Shown here: piece after piece, positions 24,132-34,284 of the stretch
Numbering within the stretch: position 1 is the stretch's first letter
How the letters are laid out: every line of letters starts with the position of its first letter
Source of the DNA: Alphaproteobacteria bacterium
Lineage (GTDB): Bacteria > Pseudomonadota > Alphaproteobacteria > UBA7879 > UBA5542
Reading direction: 5' to 3'
Length of the DNA: 44,177 nt
Assembly: GCA_037146715.1 (NCBI GenBank)
Contig: JBAWWO010000012.1
Span: forward strand, 1 to 44,177
Made by a program: the position numbers and the translations under genes
The notes under the pieces: model-generated
What the model saw: the letters and a program-made list of their open reading frames with translations, nothing else
What the model was told of the DNA's origin: nothing
Database searches by the model: none

Positions 24132-25409
24132 ATGGATAAGCTAAGGATTCAGGGCGGATTCCCCCTTAAAGGATCGGTCACCATAGGGGGCGCTAAGAAT
24201 GCCGCTCTTCCCTTGATGACCGCTTGTCTATTGACTTCTGAACCTCTTGTTTTAGAAAACATTCCCAATCTGGCTGACATCCATAGTCTGAAAAATTTGC
24301 TTGAATCCTTGGGCGTCAGTTGTTCCTTAGACATGAATGATCGTCGCATGACTCTGCAGGCCCAAGATCCATCCATTCATGCAGACTATGAACTTGTGCG
24401 TAAAATGCGGGCATCCATCTTGGTGCTTGGTCCTTTGCTAGCCCGAAAAAGAAAAGCAACAGTTTCCTTGCCCGGCGGCTGTGCCATTGGAACCCGCCCC
24501 GTAGATTTGCACCTAAAAGGCCTAGAGAAATTGGGTGCCTCAATTGAATTAAAAGACGGTTATATTTTTGCAGAAGCTCCAGATGGTCTTAAGGGCGCTG
24601 ATGTTGCCTTTCCTCTCGTTTCCGTCACGGGCACAGAAAATTTGTTAATGGCCGCCACTTTAGCCAAAGGGCAAACACGACTGCTGAATGCTGCTCGGGA
24701 ACCTGAAGTTATAGACTTGGCTAACTGCCTGGTCAAAATGGGAGCCAAAATTGAAGGGATAGGATCAGATACTTTGATTGTTCAGGGAGTTGACTCTTTA
24801 AGGGGAACTACTCATTCCGTCATTCCCGATCGCATAGAAATGGGAACCTACATTATGGCCGCCCTGGTCACCAAGGGAAAACTTGAAATTAAGAATGCAT
24901 CTTTAGACCTTTTGCCAACAGTCAAAAATATTTTAGAAGATGTGGGGGCTGTATTTGAACAACACGAGCACAGCTTCACCGTACATGCGCCCCATGGTTT
25001 AAAATGCGTCAATGTCATTACTGAGCCCTTCCCAGGGTTCCCCACAGATCTTCAGGCCCAATTTATGACCCTTATGTGTGCCAGCACGGGTAACTCCATG
25101 ATTACGGAAACCATTTTTGAAAACCGGTTTATGCATGTGGCGGAGCTCATTCGAATGGGCGCCAACATTCACATTCATGGATCAACCGCCATGGTCACAG
25201 GTGGCGCTGAATTAAGGGGTGCCCCCGTTATGGCAACCGATCTACGGGCCTCGGCCTCCTTAGTGTTGGCAGGCCTTATGGCTCATGGAGAAACCCTTGT
25301 TCAGCGCATATACCATTTAGATCGGGGTTATGAATCTATGGAAGAAAAACTTAAATCTTGTGGTGCCCATATTGAAAGAATCTCACAACCTGATACAGTA
25401 ATAAAATGA
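24132..25409 (+). CDS. murA: UDP-N-acetylglucosamine 1-carboxyvinyltransferase
   Basis: MurA transfers enolpyruvyl from phosphoenolpyruvate to UDP-GlcNAc, the first committed step of peptidoglycan synthesis. The 425-residue sequence has [17 protein letters not shown] with the conserved lysine and asparagine near residue 20, [16 protein letters not shown] near 92-107, and [18 protein letters not shown] near 115-132 with the catalytic cysteine (fosfomycin target) kept. [13 protein letters not shown] near residue 376 completes the pattern. Its presence shows the cell still makes peptidoglycan. Confidence 0.98.
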   Translation: MDKLRIQGGFPLKGSVTIGGAKNAALPLMTACLLTSEPLVLENIPNLADIHSLKNLLESLGVSCSLDMNDRRMTLQAQDPSIHADYELVRKMRASILVLGPLLARKRKATVSLPGGCAIGTRPVDLHLKGLEKLGASIELKDGYIFAEAPDGLKGADVAFPLVSVTGTENLLMAATLAKGQTRLLNAAREPEVIDLANCLVKMGAKIEGIGSDTLIVQGVDSLRGTTHSVIPDRIEMGTYIMAALVTKGKLEIKNASLDLLPTVKNILEDVGAVFEQHEHSFTVHAPHGLKCVNVITEPFPGFPTDLQAQFMTLMCASTGNSMITETIFENRFMHVAELIRMGANIHIHGSTAMVTGGAELRGAPVMATDLRASASLVLAGLMAHGETLVQRIYHLDRGYESMEEKLKSCGAHIERISQPDTVIK

Positions 25410-25852
25410 CTCAGGATAGTTTGACACACAAACCCTTAAAACTGATGGCCAAATCTGGCAAAGATTTGCATGTGCTGTCAGCCTGCGTTCAAGATTCCTT
25501 AATTCCCCTCCATGGTATGCGATATGATGAAAAAGGGAAAAAATTTAATGTATATGCGAATCGCTACAAGTGGGAATCTCATCATCTAAATCCTAAACAA
25601 CCTCACGGAGAACGTGTTCACAGTGGCCTTTCCTTTGATAATGTAGAGCAAGTTGAATACGCCGGCTTTGACCCGAAAGTTGATGCAGGAAATTCTTTAT
25701 ATCTATTGGCCCTGAAACATTTACCCCCTTATGTACAAATGACTTTTGCTAAGGACGCTAAAATTCGCCTAAAGGTACCTGAGCTGTCTGTAAAGCTAAA
25801 AGACAGCGACCACGCCCCCTGGCCCGCAGCTAAGCCTGACCACAATCTATAG
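25406..25852 (+). CDS. DUF2948 family protein
   Basis: The 148-residue protein matches the alphaproteobacterial DUF2948 family: [22 protein letters not shown] near 19-42, then [11 protein letters not shown] and the acidic/aromatic end [16 protein letters not shown]. The family is typically encoded just after murA, as here, where it overlaps the murA stop by 4 bases (ATGA). Its function is not known; the coupling suggests a role tied to cell-wall precursor synthesis. Confidence 0.88.
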   Translation: MTQDSLTHKPLKLMAKSGKDLHVLSACVQDSLIPLHGMRYDEKGKKFNVYANRYKWESHHLNPKQPHGERVHSGLSFDNVEQVEYAGFDPKVDAGNSLYLLALKHLPPYVQMTFAKDAKIRLKVPELSVKLKDSDHAPWPAAKPDHNL

Positions 25853-25900
25853 TCTTGCCGAACAGATTATTCTATGGCATATGTTGGGAAAGTTTTTTTC

Positions 25901-25975
25901 GCCGTCGTGGCTCAGTGGTAGAGCACACCCTTGGTAAGGGTGGGGTCGAGGGTTCAATTCCCTCCGACGGCACCA
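25901..25975 (+). tRNA. tRNA-Thr (anticodon GGT)
   Basis: A 75-nt cloverleaf with encoded CCA. The acceptor is GCCGTCG/CGACGGC and the loop TTGGTAA gives anticodon GGT. The D arm is short (AGTGGTA). Confidence 0.93.
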
Positions 25976-26122
25976 TTATCCTACCTCTTCCTACAAAAGT
26001 ATCATTTTTGCAACACATGTGGCTTTTGTTAAAGCAATTTTCTCAAAATGCTCTTGCTTCTTGGGTTAGAATACATTTAGATTGGGGTCATGTAATATAT
26101 TTTTAGTTTAGGAGAAACAAAA

Positions 26123-26746
26123 ATGAAAAAAATATTAGCAACATCTGCTCTAGCTGCAGTACTCGCGTTCTCAGCTGAAGCAAAATTCGAAGGCTTCTAT
26201 GCAGGAGCTCAAACTTCTTACAGCAAAAGCACAGTTAGTTTAAAAGGTGCTCCTAGAACTGGTCAGACTTCAAAAAGCACAAACCCTGCTGGTTACGCTT
26301 TGGGTCTTAACGGTGGTTATGGCTGCAACATGGGTGCCGTTTATCTTGGCGCTGACTTGAATGCAGGTTATGACTGGGCTAAGCACACAAATGGTTCTAC
26401 AAAGTTCCAAGCTAAGAACAACTGGTTCGCAGGTCTTGGCGCACGCGTAGGTGCTCATGCAACAGATAACTGGTTAGCTTATTTGTACCTTGGGGTTGAT
26501 TACAGCCGTACAAAGCTGTCTTACTCAACTTCCACACAAGCAAATTACAACAAAATTAGCAAGACTTCTAACGTATACTCTTACGTTCCTGGTCTTGGTA
26601 CAAGCTACAAGTTCAGCGACAACATTTATGTTGATGCTAACTACAAGTATGCTAGATCTTTCTCTCAATCTAGACCTAGCCATTATGTATTCGCTAAGAG
26701 TACTCAAGCTCATGTCTTCACTATCGGTGCAGGATATCAGTTCTAA
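26123..26746 (+). CDS. Outer-membrane beta-barrel protein (OmpA/Omp25-like fold)
   Basis: The 207-residue protein has a signal peptide (1-20, ending FSAEA) and a mature part with alternating strands: EGFYAGAQTSYSKS, GYALGLNGGYGCNMG, FAGLGARVGAH, AYLYLGVDYSRTKL, and the closing HVFTIGAGYQF with C-terminal phenylalanine, the sorting signal for outer-membrane barrels. It fits the eight-strand Opacity/Omp25-like family. Codon use is biased toward abundant codons (GCT, GGT, AAC), which suggests high expression. AGGAGA precedes the ATG and a strong terminator follows, so it is a single-gene unit. Confidence 0.88.
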   Translation: MKKILATSALAAVLAFSAEAKFEGFYAGAQTSYSKSTVSLKGAPRTGQTSKSTNPAGYALGLNGGYGCNMGAVYLGADLNAGYDWAKHTNGSTKFQAKNNWFAGLGARVGAHATDNWLAYLYLGVDYSRTKLSYSTSTQANYNKISKTSNVYSYVPGLGTSYKFSDNIYVDANYKYARSFSQSRPSHYVFAKSTQAHVFTIGAGYQF

Positions 26747-26768
26747 TCGAACTAAATACTATAAAGGA

Positions 26769-26796
26769 AGCCCCAGATTTTCTGGGGCTTTTTTTT
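26769..26796 (+). terminator. Rho-independent terminator of the outer-membrane protein gene
   Basis: AGCCCCAGA and TCTGGGGCT form a 9-bp perfect stem with loop TTT, followed directly by seven Ts. Confidence 0.92.
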
Positions 26797-26814
26797 ATGC
26801 CTTCCTCAGAAACT

Positions 26815-27975
26815 TTACACAAAAAGCTTCTTCAATCTTTCAGATCTATCCACCCCATCCAACCCCATATCCCTAATCCAATCCAGTGCTCTGTTATCAT
26901 TTGAAAAAAGCCAGTTGAGTCCATGCATGGCCAGCAACATTTTTGCGTGATGGGGGCGCTGCCTCCGTTCAAAGGTTTGCAACATACTATAACTACCCAC
27001 ATCAAGACCATTGTCCCGGGACTTCCCTAATATATTCACCAGATTTTCCACATCTTGAACGCCTAAGTTAAAGCCCTGCCCCGCTAAAGGGTGCATGCCA
27101 TGGGCTGCGTCCCCCACCAAACAAAATCGGGGTTTGACAAAATTAGACATAAAATTCCCCGTCAAAGAATAGGTATGCAAAGATCCTTTTCGGGTAATTC
27201 CACCCAGAAACTCCATATGCTCAGCCACTTTTGCATCAAATTCTGCCTCAGATACCTGCAAAAGATTCTCAGCATAAGAATTTTCTACAGTCCAAACAAT
27301 TGAGGATTGATATCCACCTTGAGCTGGCAAAATGGCAAAAGGCCCCGTGGGCAAAAAAAATTCATAAGCTTTATTTTCATGGGCAAGGGAATGCTGATAA
27401 GTCGCCACAAAGGCCTGCTGATCGTAGTCCCATTCTCGACAGGGCAGCCCCACTAGAGATCGACTCAGAGAATTCTTCCCATCGGCCCCAATAATCAAAG
27501 AGGCCTTGGCTACAAAGGGCTGCCCCTTCTGTTGCCCCCCCACAATCCCATACGGTGTTTCAAAAATTATCGATTCAACATCAACACCCCCCTGATACTG
27601 AATATCAAATTGGCCTGCCCACTCAACAATGGTCGTGCGCATAGTTTCAAAAGGAATCATATATCCTAGGGGATTCCCCCGATTAAGCGTCTTAGAAAAA
27701 GTCACCTGCCCCCGCCCCTGATTTGAAGCATGAACCTCATCAAGGGGCGTTGCATGGGCCCGCATCAATTCCCACAAGCCAATCTGTTGGAAAAAAATCT
27801 GTGAGGCAGGAGTCAGCGCAATCAGCCGCCCATCCACTCCCTCAACCATCTTTTGATGGGGTAGGGGTTTTTGGTCAAGCAAAGACACAGAAAACCCAGC
27901 CTGAACAAGCGTTCCCGCCAAAATAGACCCTATGGGCCCCGCCCCAATAATGCTAATATTTGTTTGGTTTTCCAT
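26815..27975 (-). CDS. UbiH/UbiF/COQ6-family FAD-dependent ubiquinone hydroxylase
   Basis: The 386-residue flavoprotein monooxygenase has the FAD Rossmann motif IGAGPIGSILAGTLVQAG near 10-27, the family motif GADGKNSLSRSLVG near 173-186 and GDAAHGMHPLAGQGFNLGVQD near 283-303, the second FAD-binding site typical of ubiquinone hydroxylases. It adds a hydroxyl to the ring of ubiquinone precursors. Which ring position (UbiH, UbiF, UbiI or UbiL class) cannot be decided here. It lies downstream of priA and the repeat-protein gene on the same strand, 61 bp from the latter. Confidence 0.88.
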   Translation of the reverse strand: MENQTNISIIGAGPIGSILAGTLVQAGFSVSLLDQKPLPHQKMVEGVDGRLIALTPASQIFFQQIGLWELMRAHATPLDEVHASNQGRGQVTFSKTLNRGNPLGYMIPFETMRTTIVEWAGQFDIQYQGGVDVESIIFETPYGIVGGQQKGQPFVAKASLIIGADGKNSLSRSLVGLPCREWDYDQQAFVATYQHSLAHENKAYEFFLPTGPFAILPAQGGYQSSIVWTVENSYAENLLQVSEAEFDAKVAEHMEFLGGITRKGSLHTYSLTGNFMSNFVKPRFCLVGDAAHGMHPLAGQGFNLGVQDVENLVNILGKSRDNGLDVGSYSMLQTFERRQRPHHAKMLLAMHGLNWLFSNDNRALDWIRDMGLDGVDRSERLKKLFV

Positions 27976-28036
27976 TCTTGAATCCCTTTTCCAGCCTTAC
28001 GAGAAGGGACACAGTCCTGACCCGAGGACCCACGTC

Positions 28037-29956
28037 TTAGTCCGCAGGGCCGGCGCCTTCATTTTGTTTGCGTCTTTTTTCTGCGGCTTCAGCGGCTCTT
28101 CTTCTGAGTTCGTCGCGGGAAGGAGCAGCTGATTTCTTCCTTGGCGCAATAGCAGGACCTTTTTTGCGAGACATCTTTGCAAACTCGGCGGCCAATGCAT
28201 GTTTCAAATGACTGTCTGCACCCTCTAAGTCCCCCTCAATAAGTTCGGCAAAAGTATCAGCTTGTCCTTCAAAACCCTTGTTATCTTCTAACCCATATTC
28301 CTTCAACTGTCTTTCCAAGAAAGCTTTATACAGCTGCCCCATTTCTTCAGGGGTTGTTTGCGGGGTTGCGCCTAATGCCACTAACTTTTTTGACATCCAG
28401 GTTGCGTGTTGAGAACTCTCTCTAAAATTAGATTGGGCCAGCAGTATTTTCATTGAGGCGGGCCCCTCAGCTTGACCAAAAAGTTTATCTAGCTCTGGGT
28501 CAATTCCGCGCAGGCCGATTACAATACGTTCTGTGATGCCCTTGGTGCAACTTGCGGCATTACCGCTGGGTCGTCCAGCATCTTCATAAGCTGTAATGGA
28601 TTCTCCTATAAATTGCTTAGCCCATAGCTGTAGTTGAGCCGGGTGGAAATGCCGAACAAACGCATAGACTTGGCATAACTCCCTTTGAGCATCCTCGCTT
28701 TCCAGCCCCCTTGCTATGGCAGCCTTAGCAGTTGCGAGTTCTTGACCGCTATAAAGTTTTTCTGCTAGAGCGTTCACTGCTGCAAAAGATCTGGAAAATT
28801 CCAGAGTTTTTACTTTGCCGCGTGTAAGTCTTTCTTGTATACCCTCCAAAACCGCATCATTGAGCCGCTTAGTTTTAGGAGACTCACATCGCGCCCCGTC
28901 AGAAGGCCCTGCATCGGCTGGCCCTGCTACTTGAGTGTCCGCATAATTATGCACTTCAAATGCCCGTCCGGGGGTTGCAGTAGCGGGATGGGCATGGTTA
29001 CGAAGAATTTCTAACATCACGTTTGGCCCGGCGCCTTGCGTTTCTCCTCGTGTTTCAGCTTCTCTGTAAAGACGAAGAGTTTCAGTGGCGCGAGCAGCTC
29101 TCTCATGAGCAGGCACAGCTACTAGAACGGTTATTATATAGAGACGTACACTTCCATCCATTGCAGAAGTGAAGAGTCTTTGAGCGGCGCTACTAAAGCC
29201 ATTCCTCTCATGAGCAGGCACAGCTGCTAGGGCGGATATTATCGCGGCACGCACATTCGCGTCACGTGTACTTCCATTCGTTTCAGAGGGGAGGAGTCTT
29301 TCAGCATCACTAATAAAGTCATCCCTCTCAGGAGCAGGCACGCTTGCTAGACTTTGTATTATCTGGGTACGTGCAGACTGCTGGAAATATTCATTTTCCA
29401 TTGCAGGGGTAAAGAGTCTTTGAGCATCGCTAATAAAGCGATCCCTCTCAGGAGCAGGCACAGCTGCTAAAGCGGATATTATCCCGATGTAATCAGGTGC
29501 ACCCATTTTAGGGTTAAAGAGTCTTTTAGCAGCGCTCATAACGCCATCCCTCTCAGGAGCAGACACACGTTCGAGAGCGGATATTATCACGGCACGATAA
29601 TATCCATCCATTGTAGGGGTGAAAACTCTTTGAGCAGCGCTAATAAAGCCATCCCTATCAAAAGCAGGTATAATGGCGAGACCTTCTATTATACGGCCAC
29701 GGTCATCTCCAGACATTTCAGAGGTGATGAGTCTTCGAGCATAATCGCAAACACTTACCCTATCCTGCGCAGAAATTCTATCAATGGAATCAACGATAGA
29801 TTGACATCCGGCTTTTAAGCCCTTACACAAAGGCTCAGCCAATTCTTCAACAGAAGGCTGATGAGAGTTATCATCCCTATGCGCTGCAAACGCAACGGGC
29901 GCTCCCACTAGAATTCCGCTTATCAAAATAAAAAATATTTGTCTGAATTTTGTCAT
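28037..29956 (-). CDS. Large secreted protein with seven 35-40-residue helical repeats
   Basis: From the ATG preceded by GGAAGGTAGGA the product has 639 residues. A signal peptide covers 1-24 (ISGILVGAPVAFA). Residues about 54-290 hold seven tandem repeats starting at 54, 89, 124, 159, 199, 239 and 274, with consensus IISALAAVPAPERD..IS.AQRLFTP.M and spacing of 35 or 40. Each unit looks like a helix pair, so an ARM/HEAT-like solenoid is likely. The rest (300-639) is helical and acidic, and the tail is strongly basic (RKKSAAPSRDELRRRAAEAA). I know no family name. The broken gene at 32761-33754 encodes the same repeat. Secretion and repeats suggest a host-interaction protein; this is inference. 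An upstream frame extension into priA was rejected. Confidence 0.75.
   Translation of the reverse strand: MTKFRQIFFILISGILVGAPVAFAAHRDDNSHQPSVEELAEPLCKGLKAGCQSIVDSIDRISAQDRVSVCDYARRLITSEMSGDDRGRIIEGLAIIPAFDRDGFISAAQRVFTPTMDGYYRAVIISALERVSAPERDGVMSAAKRLFNPKMGAPDYIGIISALAAVPAPERDRFISDAQRLFTPAMENEYFQQSARTQIIQSLASVPAPERDDFISDAERLLPSETNGSTRDANVRAAIISALAAVPAHERNGFSSAAQRLFTSAMDGSVRLYIITVLVAVPAHERAARATETLRLYREAETRGETQGAGPNVMLEILRNHAHPATATPGRAFEVHNYADTQVAGPADAGPSDGARCESPKTKRLNDAVLEGIQERLTRGKVKTLEFSRSFAAVNALAEKLYSGQELATAKAAIARGLESEDAQRELCQVYAFVRHFHPAQLQLWAKQFIGESITAYEDAGRPSGNAASCTKGITERIVIGLRGIDPELDKLFGQAEGPASMKILLAQSNFRESSQHATWMSKKLVALGATPQTTPEEMGQLYKAFLERQLKEYGLEDNKGFEGQADTFAELIEGDLEGADSHLKHALAAEFAKMSRKKGPAIAPRKKSAAPSRDELRRRAAEAAEKRRKQNEGAGPAD
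29087..29800 (-). repeat. In-frame coding repeats of the 28037 gene (seven units)
   Basis: The DNA repeats with periods of 105 and 120 bp, visible on the plus strand as recurrent forms of CTCTCAGGAGCAGGCACAGC followed by a GCGGATATTATC-like segment. Period lengths are multiples of three and the frame is kept, so recombination can change copy number without breaking the gene. Confidence 0.8.
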
Positions 29957-30002
29957 TGTCCTACCTTCCGTTTTTTTATCTTTGCATTTTTTATGGAGGG
30001 CG

Positions 30003-31985
30003 TCAAAAAAAAGAATAAGGATCCATATCAACTTGTTTCTTAACGGTTGAAGGAATTTTGACATCTTTAAGCCACAGGCGTATGACCTCTTGAATATTAA
30101 TGTTTTTGTCAGTCTTGACCAAAAATCGCCAACGGTATTGCTTTTTTAGGCGGCTTAAAATGGCGGGGGTGGGCCCCCAAACCGTCAAGCCTGCATGGCG
30201 GGGAATACGCTTGGCCAATTCTCTGGCCACGCTTTCCACTATATCCGCCCGGTGGCTTGATAAAATAAGAGCTGCCAGCCTGCCAAAGGGCGGAAACCCA
30301 TGAATCTGTCGATCGCTCAATTCCCCCTGCAAGAAGTCATCAAAATTTCCCTGGGATAAAGATTCCATCACCAAATTCTCTGGTGCATGGGTTTGAATGA
30401 AAACTGTCCCCTTGTGATGGGCCCGTCCAGCCCGACCTGACACTTGATGTAGCATTTGATAGGTACGCTCCGGCGCCCTCAAATCTGTGCCATGCAGGCT
30501 TAGGTCTCCGTCAATAATGCCCACCACCGCCAAATTGGGAAAGTGGTGCCCCTTGGCCATCATTTGCGTTCCAATCATCAGCTGAGTTTTGCCTGATTCA
30601 ATATCCGCAAAAGTTTCTTGCACCTTGGCGGGCGTTTCCATGGTATCGCTGCTGATCATCACAGACTGCACCTCGGGAAATAATCCCTGTACTTCCTCAG
30701 CCAGGCGCTCAACCCCCGGCCCACAAGGCTTCAGGGAATCCTTTGTCTGGCAGGATTCACAGCCCAGATAATTCTTTTTCTGGTAGTTACAATAGTGGCA
30801 CCGTAAAAGACCCTGTTCCTTATGATACACAAGGGTGGCATCACAGTGGGGGCATTCGGGGCGCGCCCCACAACAAGAGCACACCATAAAGGGGGAATAG
30901 CCCCGGCGATTCAAGAACAGCAAGACCTGCTGCTGATTGGCAAGTCCCTTTGAAATGGCATCAAACAGGGGTTTTGAAATCCACTTAGAGGCCATTTCGA
31001 CCTTTTTCATATCAACCAATTGCACATCTGGCAACTGGGCTTCCCCATGGCGTTCTGTCAGCGTTAGATGCTCATATTTTTCATCCAAAATATTTTTCAA
31101 CGTTTCCAAGGAAGGGGTGGCAGACGCCAACACCACAGGGCACTGTTCAAAACGTCCCCGCATAACGGCCATATCCCGGGCATGATATAGAACGCCAGAT
31201 TCCTGTTTGTAGCTGGCATCATGTTCTTCATCCACAACAATCAATCCCAGATTCTGATAGGGCAAGAAAAGGGCTGACCGAGCCCCCACCACAACTGAAG
31301 CTTCCCCCCGGGCCAAAGCACCCCAATTCCGGCGCCGTTCTGTATCTTTCAAAGATGAGTTCCATAAAAGGGGCGCAAACCCAAATCTGGACTTAAACCG
31401 CTCTAACCATTGGGGGGTCAAAGCAATTTCGGGCAATAAAACGAGGGCTTGTTTGCCCTGGGCAAGCGCCTCTGAAACCCCTTTAAAATATACTTCTGTT
31501 TTGCCAGATCCTGTTACCCCTTCTAACACTTGCACAGCAAATTTCTTGTTCCCTACGGTCCCTACAATTTTTTCCGCACAGAATTCTTGCGTCTTGGACA
31601 AAGTCATGGGTTTAGTCGGGTATTGTTCTTGCTCTGATGCGTCAGGTTTTCTTAATAGTTTTTGGAAACTGGCCACAGGCAAACTTAAAACCATTTTTAA
31701 TACAAGCCCTTTTTCCACCATATAATAATTGGAAACCCAATCAATAAGGTCTATCAAGGGCTTTGATAAGGGCGGAAATTCAAAAACCGTTGATACGGCC
31801 TTTACCGTCATGTTTTCTGGCTTTTCTTTATGGTTATCCCACACGACCCCCACAACTTTGCGGCTGCTAAAGGGCACTTCCACGTAAGTTCCCCGAGGAA
31901 TAGGAATAGGGCTGGAATAGGTAAACGCTTGGGAAAAAGGTAAGGGAAGAAGAATATCTATGAATTGATTTGAATCTAGAGCCAT
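30003..31985 (-). CDS. priA: Primosomal replication-restart helicase PriA
   Basis: PriA recognises abandoned replication forks and reloads the replisome. The 660-residue protein has the N-terminal DNA-binding domain, Walker A in [13 protein letters not shown] near 157-169, the DEEH box ([12 protein letters not shown]), [12 protein letters not shown], and paired zinc-binding cysteines in [13 protein letters not shown] and [17 protein letters not shown]. Motifs V and VI follow ([14 protein letters not shown] and [13 protein letters not shown]). Length is slightly below the E. coli enzyme. It diverges from the transaldolase gene across 42 bp. Confidence 0.97.
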   Translation of the reverse strand: MALDSNQFIDILLPLPFSQAFTYSSPIPIPRGTYVEVPFSSRKVVGVVWDNHKEKPENMTVKAVSTVFEFPPLSKPLIDLIDWVSNYYMVEKGLVLKMVLSLPVASFQKLLRKPDASEQEQYPTKPMTLSKTQEFCAEKIVGTVGNKKFAVQVLEGVTGSGKTEVYFKGVSEALAQGKQALVLLPEIALTPQWLERFKSRFGFAPLLWNSSLKDTERRRNWGALARGEASVVVGARSALFLPYQNLGLIVVDEEHDASYKQESGVLYHARDMAVMRGRFEQCPVVLASATPSLETLKNILDEKYEHLTLTERHGEAQLPDVQLVDMKKVEMASKWISKPLFDAISKGLANQQQVLLFLNRRGYSPFMVCSCCGARPECPHCDATLVYHKEQGLLRCHYCNYQKKNYLGCESCQTKDSLKPCGPGVERLAEEVQGLFPEVQSVMISSDTMETPAKVQETFADIESGKTQLMIGTQMMAKGHHFPNLAVVGIIDGDLSLHGTDLRAPERTYQMLHQVSGRAGRAHHKGTVFIQTHAPENLVMESLSQGNFDDFLQGELSDRQIHGFPPFGRLAALILSSHRADIVESVARELAKRIPRHAGLTVWGPTPAILSRLKKQYRWRFLVKTDKNINIQEVIRLWLKDVKIPSTVKKQVDMDPYSFF

Positions 31986-32027
31986 CTTTTTATATATTAC
32001 ATATACCTAAGAAATAGAAAGGGAATT

Positions 32028-32684
32028 ATGAAATTTTTTATAGACGGCGTAGATGTTCCAGAAATTAAAGAACTTGCCAAAATGGGTGCTGTAGATGGGG
32101 TTACAACAAATCCCAGCATTATAGCCAAATCTGGCCTTGATTTTAAAAAAGTTATTGCTGAAATTTGTGATCTTGTTGACGGTCCTGTTAGTGCAGAAGT
32201 ATCTGCTACAGAGGCGGCAGACATTATTAAAGAAGGCCAAGTTTTGGCCAAGATCGCTTCTAACGTTTGCATTAAAGTTCCCCTAACGGCTGAGGGACTC
32301 AAAGCCTGTCGCCATTTGACTGACCAGGGCACCATGGTGAATGTCACCCTTTGTTTTTCAGCGGGACAAGCCTTGATGGCCGCAAAGGCCGGGGCAACCT
32401 TTATCTCCCCCTTTATTGGTCGCCTGGATGACATTAGCCAAAACGGCATGTATCTGATTCAAGAGATTTGCCAGATTTATAATAATTATCCGGAGTTAAA
32501 TACAGAAATATTGGTGGCTTCCGTTCGCCATCCTCGCCACATTATTGAGGCTGCTCAGCTGGGTGCCCATGTGGTAACCGCCCCTTCAAAAGTCATTCGT
32601 CAGCTTTTGAATCATCCTTTAACGGACAAAGGTTTAGCTGACTTTTTGAAAGACTGGAAGGCCACAGGACAATCTATTCTATAG
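32028..32684 (+). CDS. tal: Transaldolase (TalC/fructose-6-phosphate-aldolase-like)
   Basis: The 218-residue enzyme is of the short transaldolase type. The start [31 protein letters not shown] near 24-37, VCIKVPLT with the Schiff-base lysine near residue 85, [20 protein letters not shown] and the closing [13 protein letters not shown] are all diagnostic. It moves a dihydroxyacetone unit between sugar phosphates of the non-oxidative pentose phosphate pathway and can supply sedoheptulose 7-phosphate, the substrate of the GmhA encoded in this window. AAAGGGA precedes the ATG. Confidence 0.94.
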   Translation: MKFFIDGVDVPEIKELAKMGAVDGVTTNPSIIAKSGLDFKKVIAEICDLVDGPVSAEVSATEAADIIKEGQVLAKIASNVCIKVPLTAEGLKACRHLTDQGTMVNVTLCFSAGQALMAAKAGATFISPFIGRLDDISQNGMYLIQEICQIYNNYPELNTEILVASVRHPRHIIEAAQLGAHVVTAPSKVIRQLLNHPLTDKGLADFLKDWKATGQSIL

Positions 32685-32760
32685 ATTTTCTGAACTTTTT
32701 TATTAATACATCTGTTTTTGAAGAATTAAGCAAATATATCCCTCTTTAAAGAAAGAGCTA

Positions 32761-33754
32761 CTGTTTTTAAAAAAAAATTTTTATTTCGTTTTAGTTGGAC
32801 TATTGCTGTCTTTGGCGCAGCTTTCCTATAGCGCAACTGGGGATGAAGAATCGTCTGTTGAGGCCAACGTAATGCCTTTACCAAACGCAACTCCTTTAAT
32901 TAACCCAGACCCAACACCTTTGCTTAAATGTACTTCTTTTATGAGTCGTTGCTTGCCCCGTTTTTTCCACCCTCAATTAAAGGGGGAAAACCGCAGAGCT
33001 GTCCTAAAGGCTTTGAAAGGACTTCCACCAGAAGACACCCAGAATCTTATCTACCATGCCAGCAGAATCATTGATCCGTTCAAGAACGTACAGTACCGTG
33101 TCGATATTATAAACTATTTAAAAAAACTCCCTCCAGATAAAGTGGGCCATGTTGTGAGTGCTAGCCAATTTCTATTTACACCAGATAAGTCGTACAATGT
33201 AGATTTTATGAAAATTTTTGGAGGAATAGAGAATGATGAGATGCCTGATTTTATTAATCAGTCTTTAAATTTGATGTCTCCCCTCATAAATACGTATGAT
33301 CGATTTCAGATTGCCCAAACCTTTAAAGACATTCCTTTTGAAGAAAGAGACTCTGTTGCCGACTCTGCCCTAGAACTGTTTACAAACGATATGGATGGAT
33401 GGATGGGAGCGGTCCCAACTTTTAATGGCCTTAGGTAAAATCTCCTCTGAAAAACGTAGCTCTGTTGCTAAAAGTGCAAAACCTCATTTTAATTTTGGTC
33501 AGGACAAGAATAGAGTTGTCGGCAATATAGCTCTATTATTTAAGTTAGGACAACTTCGTGTTCGGGAATTTGATATTGAAGTGGCTGCACAGAAACTTAT
33601 AACTCCAGAAACAAGCTCCGAAGACCAGACAAACATTAGAAATACACTGTCTCACCTTGCGCGTTCACACAATTCCCTTCAAAGAGGTTTATCTTCAAGC
33701 AATCTTCTTAAACTAAAAAAATATAAAATCGGCTGTATGACGACCGAACTTTAA
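32761..33754 (+). pseudogene. Broken relative of the 28037 secreted repeat protein
   Basis: Two overlapping frames (to 33438 and from 33395) encode one protein when joined. The repeats match the 28037 family: LPPEDTQNLIYHASRIIDP, LPPDKVGHVVSASQFLFTP, IPFEERDSVADSALELFT and, in the second frame, ISSEKRSSVAKSAKPHF. The frame shifts in four ATGG units at 33391-33406; three units would keep the frame intact through to 33754. The start is also odd: a perfect signal peptide (FLKKNFYFVLVGLLLSLAQL) begins with CTG at 32761, and the first standard start, TTG at 32803, would cut it away. It may be a pseudogene, or an ON/OFF phase-variable gene with a rare start. Confidence 0.72.
33391..33406 (+). repeat. 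Tetranucleotide repeat (ATGG)4 at the frameshift point
   Basis: Four perfect ATGG units run from 33391 to 33406 within the coding region of the 32761 repeat gene. Deleting one unit restores a single frame across the gene. Confidence 0.9.
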
Positions 33755-34284
33755 TCCCGATAGGGCTGATCTAAATTGACCGGCTGATGTTTTATACGCT
33801 TTAAGTCTTCGTCATAAATGACCTCTGTGAACCCCGACAAGGGGAAGTCTTTACGAAGGGGATGCCCCTCAAACCCATAATCCGTCAGGATCCTTCTTAG
33901 GTCTGGGTGACCTGAAAATTTGATGCCATACATATCCCAAATTTCCCGCTCGTACCACGGGGCAGACCGATAAATATGCCCGACTGAAGGCACAAAATCT
34001 GTCTCATCAAGAAACGTCGTCAATTGAATTCTGTGATTCAATTCAATACTTAATAGATTATAGACAAGCTGAAATCTCTTTTCAGTAGTTACATAGTCAA
34101 CTCCACAGACGTCCATCAATTGGTTAAATCGACAAAGCGGATCCCGTTTAATCCCCGCTAAAATCTTATCAATCTCTTGAAAGGGTACGCGCACAACAAG
34201 CTCCCCCTCCTCTATAACAGGCATCAACTCATGCTGGGGAAATAAAGATTGAATATGGGGAATAAGATCTTTTAACTGACTCAT
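33751..34284 (-). CDS. nuoC: NADH-quinone oxidoreductase subunit C
   Basis: NuoC (30-kDa subunit) is part of the hydrophilic arm of complex I. The 177-residue protein shows [16 protein letters not shown] near 48-63, [14 protein letters not shown], and the signature [26 protein letters not shown] near 109-134 with [15 protein letters not shown] after it. The usual C-terminal end with a FDFxSPW-like motif is missing; the protein stops at QPYRD. nuoD, which normally follows, is absent, and the stop overlaps the broken repeat gene by 4 bp. It overlaps nuoB by 4 bp. Confidence 0.94.
   Translation of the reverse strand: MSQLKDLIPHIQSLFPQHELMPVIEEGELVVRVPFQEIDKILAGIKRDPLCRFNQLMDVCGVDYVTTEKRFQLVYNLLSIELNHRIQLTTFLDETDFVPSVGHIYRSAPWYEREIWDMYGIKFSGHPDLRRILTDYGFEGHPLRKDFPLSGFTEVIYDEDLKRIKHQPVNLDQPYRD

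Noticed and set aside
26055..26098. Promoter for the outer-membrane barrel gene
   Set aside because: TAATAT at 26093 is a good -10, but no -35-like hexamer lies 16-18 bases upstream.
28010..28034. Palindromic repeat copy after the repeat-protein gene
   Set aside because: Only one arm (TGACCCGAGGA) is present; the other arm is missing, so it is noted as a half copy and not listed as a feature.
29087..29800. Regular DNA repeats every 105-120 bp resembling a CRISPR or satellite array
   Set aside because: The period is a multiple of three, the units translate in one frame as a protein repeat, and there are no unique spacers of constant length.
29957..30064. N-terminal extension of the secreted repeat protein
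   Set aside because: It lies in the end of priA; the internal ATG has a strong ribosome-binding site and begins a signal peptide.
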